NCBI GenBank assembly: GCA_025924435.1
Contig: JAICIL010000168.1
Span: 1-9,442, forward strand
DNA: 9,442 bases
Origin: Chloroflexia bacterium
Lineage (GTDB): Bacteria; Chloroflexota; Chloroflexia; Thermomicrobiales; JALYUS01
Direction: 5' to 3'
Position 1 is the first letter of the stretch. Each line of letters starts with the position of its first letter. The position numbers and the translations under genes were made by a program. Shown here piece by piece: positions 7,085 through 9,442 of the stretch. The notes under the pieces were generated by a model, which saw only the letters and a program-made list of their open reading frames with translations, was not told where the DNA came from and ran no database searches.

Positions 7085-8061
7085 CGCGCGGCCTCCGTCA
7101 TGCGCACCGACTGCCAGATGTCGGAATGAATCGGGCGGAACGCGCCGGGCGTCATCGTCACCGGAAAGACGCTGAAGGCCCGCTTCCTTTTCCCGAGCCG
7201 GTCGGCGATTGCCGCCGCCGCGACGCGCCCGTGCAGCATCGCGCTCCCCGCGTCCCCGACGCCCGCCGCGTCCCCGGCGACGGAGACGCCCGGCACGCCC
7301 GTCCGCATCCCGGCATCGTGGCGCGGCACATGGCCGCCGAGCGGGGCGCTCCATACCATCGGGCAATCCACCATCCGGGCGAGTTCGTTCGCGGGCTGCA
7401 TCCCTTCCGCGATGATCAGCGTGTCCTGTTCCGCCGCCCATTCCGCCGCCGCCGTGCCGCGCTTCTCGACGCGCGCCAGCGTGTGGTCGGGGCCGGCGAG
7501 CGTGTGCAGCCCTTCGGCGGATGGCGTGCGCGTGGGCTGCATCCCGGCCTCGCGCACCGCATACTCGACGCGCTCCGCGATCGGGTCGCCGCCGACGATC
7601 AAGGCGTTTGTGCCCGGTCGGACCCGCCAGCGGTGGAGCATCGTCAGGGCGGCGGTCGCGGTCATCACGCCGGGGAGGGTGGAGCCGGGAAACGGGGTGC
7701 AACGATCCACCGCACCCGTCGCGATCAGGACGGCCTCCGCATGCAACGCGTCGCTCCGCTCGGCGTCCGTGTCGTGATTGATCGCGAGACCGAGCGTGCC
7801 GTCCTCGAACAGCCCCCATGCGAGGGTGCGCGGCAAGAGCGTCGCGCCCGCCGCCGCCGCCGATCGCCAGAGCAGCGCCCCGATCGCGAAGCCGGAGAGA
7901 CCAATCCCGCCGTACGCGTGCGTCTGAAGGGAGAGCGCGCCGCCCGGCTGATCGCCGAGATCAACGAGCGTCACGCGGACACCGCGCCGCGCCGCTTCAA
8001 TTGCCGCCGCCAGCCCCGCCGGGCCACCGCCGACGATTGCCAGTTCGGTCTGCATCGTCAT
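7081..8061 (-). CDS. FAD-dependent oxidoreductase subunit (HcnB / hydroxyproline dehydrogenase alpha-like)
   Basis: A 326-residue pyridine-nucleotide-disulfide-type flavoprotein. The N-terminal FAD-binding motif IVGGGPAGLAAA spans residues 9-20. The family segment ATGAVDRCTPFPGSTLPGVM lies at about 115-133, and VAGDAAGVGDAGSA at 261-274 is the second FAD contact. The internal Rossmann motif reads IVGGDPIAE (155-163). Its second glycine is replaced by Asp159, so NAD(P)H binding is doubtful and electrons may pass to the ferredoxin-like partners instead. Relatives such as HcnB are usually longer because they carry a C-terminal BFD domain; here that domain is the next gene. The ATG at 8061 overlaps the stop of the upstream ferredoxin-like gene by four bases (ATGA), which decides the start over one seven codons further upstream. 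The substrate is unknown: opine, hydroxyproline, sarcosine and glycine (cyanide synthase) systems all use this subunit type. Confidence 0.86.
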   Translation of the reverse strand: MTMQTELAIVGGGPAGLAAAIEAARRGVRVTLVDLGDQPGGALSLQTHAYGGIGLSGFAIGALLWRSAAAAGATLLPRTLAWGLFEDGTLGLAINHDTDAERSDALHAEAVLIATGAVDRCTPFPGSTLPGVMTATAALTMLHRWRVRPGTNALIVGGDPIAERVEYAVREAGMQPTRTPSAEGLHTLAGPDHTLARVEKRGTAAAEWAAEQDTLIIAEGMQPANELARMVDCPMVWSAPLGGHVPRHDAGMRTGVPGVSVAGDAAGVGDAGSAMLHGRVAAAAIADRLGKRKRAFSVFPVTMTPGAFRPIHSDIWQSVRMTEAAR

Positions 8062-8396
8062 CGCGATGTGGCGGCGTCCCACGCGCCGAGGCCCCGCTGC
8101 GTCTCCACGCGCATCCCCGCGCGCACCGGCGTCACGCAGGCGCGCATGCCGGGCACGCCGTCAATCTGCATGGCGCAATCCCCGCAGAGGCCGACCGCGC
8201 AGAAGACGCCGCGCGGCTCCCCCGTGCGGACCGTCGTGCGGCAGACGCGCCGACCGTGGGCGAGCAACGCGGCGGCCACCGGCTCCCCCGCGCGGGCATC
8301 GAGCGGCTCGCCATCCACCGTGATCTGGATAGTTTCCGCAGCGGGCAGCGGGGCGAGATATGGATGCGTGACGATGCGAAATGGTGCCTCACTCAC
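8058..8396 (-). CDS. 2Fe-2S ferredoxin-like subunit (HcnA-type, Fer2_4)
   Basis: A 112-residue beta-grasp [2Fe-2S] protein of the kind found as the small subunit of HcnABC-like and sarcosine oxidase/hydroxyproline dehydrogenase-like complexes. The cluster ligands sit in the classic order: Cys66, Cys71 and Cys74 in RGVFCAVGLCGDC, then Cys87 in MRACVTPV, with a further Cys52 upstream. The strand pattern ITVDGEPLDARAGEPVAAALL (from residue 25) is typical of the fold. The start is a GTG at 8396, supported by AGGGAG (8409-8414) nine bases upstream; no ATG is in frame near the N-terminus. It is the first gene of a four-gene operon with its own promoter about 40 bp upstream, and its TGA overlaps the ATG of the flavoprotein gene. 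No catalytic subunit gene precedes it. Confidence 0.88.
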   Translation of the reverse strand: MSEAPFRIVTHPYLAPLPAAETIQITVDGEPLDARAGEPVAAALLAHGRRVCRTTVRTGEPRGVFCAVGLCGDCAMQIDGVPGMRACVTPVRAGMRVETQRGLGAWDAATSR

Positions 8397-8435
8397 GGCG
8401 AATTACTCCCTGCGATGGCGGAAACGACGCACGGG

Positions 8436-8465
8436 ATTGTGGCATCGGCGAGGAGCGCGTGTCAA
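8436..8465 (-). promoter_or_regulatory. Promoter of the oxidoreductase-EamA operon
   Basis: On the minus strand a perfect TTGACA (8460-8465) is followed after 18 bp by CACAAT (8436-8441), four of six bases of a -10. Transcription would start near 8429, leaving a leader of about 33 nt with the AGGGAG Shine-Dalgarno. It is the only promoter-like site I see for the four genes down to 5893. Confidence 0.6.
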
Positions 8466-8480
8466 GCCGAGAAAGCGGGC

Positions 8481-8575
8481 AGCAGGCAGCGGGCAGCGGG
8501 CAGTAAGCGGTCAGAAAAGGTAGCCGGTATCCATGATAGATACGGTTTCTTGCTGCTCGCTGCCTGCTGCCTGCT
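8481..8575. repeat. Imperfect inverted repeat of AGCAGGCAGC units
   Basis: The left arm at 8481-8505 (starting AGCAGGCAGCGGGCAGCGGG) and the right arm at 8551-8575 are complementary at 22 of 25 positions, with a 45-bp loop. Both arms are made of short GGCAGC-type tandem units. The right arm ends exactly where the next palindromic element begins. Confidence 0.65.
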
Positions 8576-8693
8576 GGACGCGTCTAAAACCCGGTCGGTC
8601 GAGCATTGCCGCGCGGATCGGTAGCGCAGGCTGGAAAGCCTGCGCTACCGATGACCTGCTCTCTCGACAACCGACCGGGTTTTAGACGCGTCC
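8576..8693. repeat. 118-bp nested perfect palindrome, MITE-like
   Basis: The outer arms at 8576-8599 and 8670-8693 are perfect 24-bp inverted repeats (ends GGACGCGTC and GACGCGTCC, containing a CTAAAAC/GTTTTAG core). Inside, a second perfect stem of 16 bp (8617-8632 with 8637-8652, containing GGTAGCGCAGGCT) closes a GGAA tetraloop, which has the GNRA form. There is no reading frame in it and no clear target-site duplication. The inner GTAGCGCAGGCT hairpin resembles an intergenic repeat I recall from several GC-rich phyla. Confidence 0.85.
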
Positions 8694-8710
8694 CCGCCAA
8701 CTGGTTTGAC

Positions 8711-8739
8711 TTGCGAAATGCTCCTTAATTCGGTATGAT
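8711..8739 (+). promoter_or_regulatory. Promoter of the zinc-ribbon gene
   Basis: TTGCGA (8711-8716) and TATGAT (8734-8739) are separated by exactly 17 bp, and the -10 matches five of six consensus bases. Transcription would start near 8746, leaving a leader of about 150 nt before the GTG at 8896. An overlapping TTGACT at 8706-8711 is spaced too far from this -10 to serve as its -35. Confidence 0.6.
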
Positions 8740-8866
8740 ACCGCCGTGGAGTAGATTGAAGGCTTGCTAACTGCGCTCGTGTTCGCAGGGTCGCGCTTGT
8801 TTTGTCCGTCGAATCCTTGCCGGGTACGCACCGAACCTCTCCACAGGCGGTCGTTTGTTGTTGTCT

Positions 8867-8890
8867 GATGGCCGGGGGCCATCGAGGAGG
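8867..8890 (+). promoter_or_regulatory. Hairpin abutting the Shine-Dalgarno of the zinc-ribbon gene
   Basis: GATGGCC (8867-8873) and GGCCATC (8877-8883) form a perfect 7-bp stem with a GGG loop. The very next bases, GAGGAGG (8884-8890), are the Shine-Dalgarno sequence, five bases before the GTG start. Ribosome access may be affected by this structure, or the hairpin may help expose the site. Confidence 0.5.
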
Positions 8891-8895
8891 TTCCG

Positions 8896-9291
8896 GTGAG
8901 TTTCACGGACAAGGTATTGACATGCCGCGATTGCGGCGAGCAGTTCACCTGGACTGCGGGCGAACAGGAGTTTTATCAGAGCCGCGGGTTGCTGAACCCG
9001 CCGACGCGCTGCCCGAGTTGCCGCGCCGCGCGCAAATCGGCGCAGGGCGGGGGCGGCGGGGGCGGCTATAGCACCCGCAGCAGCTACGGGAACGATGGCG
9101 GCTACGGGGGCGGCGGGGGCGGCGGCTACAGCGGTGGCGGCGGTGGGTACAGCGATCGCCCGCCGCGTCAGATGTTCGAGGCGGTCTGCGCCGATTGCGG
9201 CCAGACGACGCAGGTGCCCTTCCAGCCGCGCGGCGACCGCCCGGTCTATTGCCGCGATTGCTTCCAGAAGCGGCGGGCCAGCGGCTACTAG
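8896..9291 (+). CDS. Double zinc-ribbon protein with Gly-rich linker
   Basis: A 131-residue protein with two zinc ribbons. The first (residues 1-46) is the 'probable zinc-ribbon' type, with Cys10/Cys13 and Cys39/Cys42 around the family core FTWTAGEQEFY. The second (about 92-126) has Cys98/Cys101 and Cys119/Cys122, with the conserved VPFQPRGDRPVYC segment. Between them a low-complexity Gly/Tyr/Ser linker (51-86) resembles the Gly-rich regions of RNA-binding or phase-separating proteins. The function is not established; nucleic-acid binding is plausible from the linker and the basic C-terminus. The GTG at 8896 is chosen because a strong GAGGAGG lies five bases before it and the family begins with SFTDK. 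The gene is monocistronic: its own promoter precedes it by a long leader, and an intrinsic terminator follows within 35 bp. Confidence 0.88.
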   Translation: MSFTDKVLTCRDCGEQFTWTAGEQEFYQSRGLLNPPTRCPSCRAARKSAQGGGGGGGYSTRSSYGNDGGYGGGGGGGYSGGGGGYSDRPPRQMFEAVCADCGQTTQVPFQPRGDRPVYCRDCFQKRRASGY

Positions 9292-9311
9292 CCAGCAGGC
9301 GGCACGCAACG

Positions 9312-9357
9312 GGCAGCAAAGATATGGGCATCCTTCGCGGGTGCCCGTTTTGTTGCC
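9312..9357 (+). terminator. Intrinsic terminator after the zinc-ribbon gene
   Basis: GGGCATCC (9326-9333) pairs with GGGTGCCC (9339-9346) around a TTCGC loop, with one G-U pair, and is followed by GTTTTGTT. A lower stem of GGCAGCAAA (9312-9320) with TTTGTTGCC (9349-9357) can extend it. The A-run on the left suggests it may work in both directions. Confidence 0.8.
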
Positions 9358-9442
9358 AGACTGGTGGCGGTGGCGTTAAGGCACGCTCCCGCGCGCGCGT
9401 CGCCCGGGGGAACCCAACCCCCCCCGAGGCCGGCGGCGCGCA

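Larger units (their letters stand above)
8397..8895. other. Divergent intergenic region rich in palindromes, no gene
   Basis: About 500 bp without a credible reading frame. It separates the oxidoreductase operon (leftward) from the zinc-ribbon gene (rightward). It carries an outward promoter at each side. Between the two -35 elements (8466-8710) lie an imperfect inverted GC repeat and a perfect nested palindrome. The rightward leader, from about 8746, ends in a hairpin that touches the Shine-Dalgarno sequence. Confidence 0.8.

Noticed and set aside
6809..7819. 336-codon minus-strand frame covering the BFD-like gene plus upstream sequence
   Set aside because: Only the last 91 residues are real. 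The upstream part is a second frame of the FAD subunit, and the ATG at 7084 overlapping the stop is the sensible start.
8474..8510. Possible CRISPR array from repeated GGCAGC units
   Set aside because: The units are only 6-10 bp, there are no unique spacers, and no cas genes are nearby.
9045..9165. Gly-rich repeat tract as a separate repeat element
   Set aside because: It is in-frame coding sequence for the linker between two zinc ribbons, so it is part of the protein rather than an inserted repeat.
9361..9442. Possible start of another gene or element at the right edge
   Set aside because: Only GC-rich sequence with an 8-base C run is visible; no start signal, motif or frame supports a feature.

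Overview
The window is GC-rich bacterial chromosome with third codon positions dominated by G and C. Spacers are short, and neighbouring genes often overlap or nearly touch. The gene set points to Chloroflexota, most likely a Thermomicrobia/Sphaerobacter-like lineage. The main pointers are a secreted protein ending in the GQHYYRWRYG-type module, a two-zinc-ribbon protein with a Gly-rich linker, and a YwrD-type gamma-glutamyltransferase. This placement is inference from recalled families; no search was run.

Layout. (1) Positions 1-2249, all minus strand: the 5' end of DNA polymerase I (polA, cut by the window edge), a DUF151 bifunctional-nuclease-family protein, and an orphan ParA/Soj ATPase. 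(2) Positions 2250-2484 are a divergent spacer. It holds a parA promoter, a roughly 115-bp cloverleaf-like inverted repeat, and a promoter for the plus-strand pair gamma-glutamyltransferase plus UBP-type zinc finger (2485-4353). (3) Positions 4378-5700, minus: a secreted NlpC/P60-like protein with its own strong sigma70-type promoter and a leader of about 125 nt. (4) Positions 5893-8396, minus: a tight four-gene operon read from 8396 downward. It encodes a 2Fe-2S ferredoxin-like subunit, an FAD-dependent oxidoreductase subunit, a BFD-like [2Fe-2S] subunit and an EamA transporter. The first three resemble accessory subunits of HcnABC or hydroxyproline/opine dehydrogenase-type complexes, but no D-amino-acid-oxidase-like catalytic subunit is present here. 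(5) Positions 8397-8895 form a second divergent spacer packed with palindromes between two outward-facing promoters. (6) Positions 8896-9291, plus: the double zinc-ribbon protein, with a hairpin touching its Shine-Dalgarno sequence and a terminator behind it. Positions 9361-9442 show nothing recognisable beyond GC-rich sequence.

The most notable structure is not a gene. Both divergent spacers carry an unrelated but similarly built nested palindrome of about 115-118 bp lying between back-to-back promoters. In the first spacer, the right arm of the palindrome appears to supply the -35 region of the downstream gene. I see no clearly new defence, mobile or biosynthetic system. The split dehydrogenase operon without a catalytic subunit is the best candidate for an incompletely described enzyme system.
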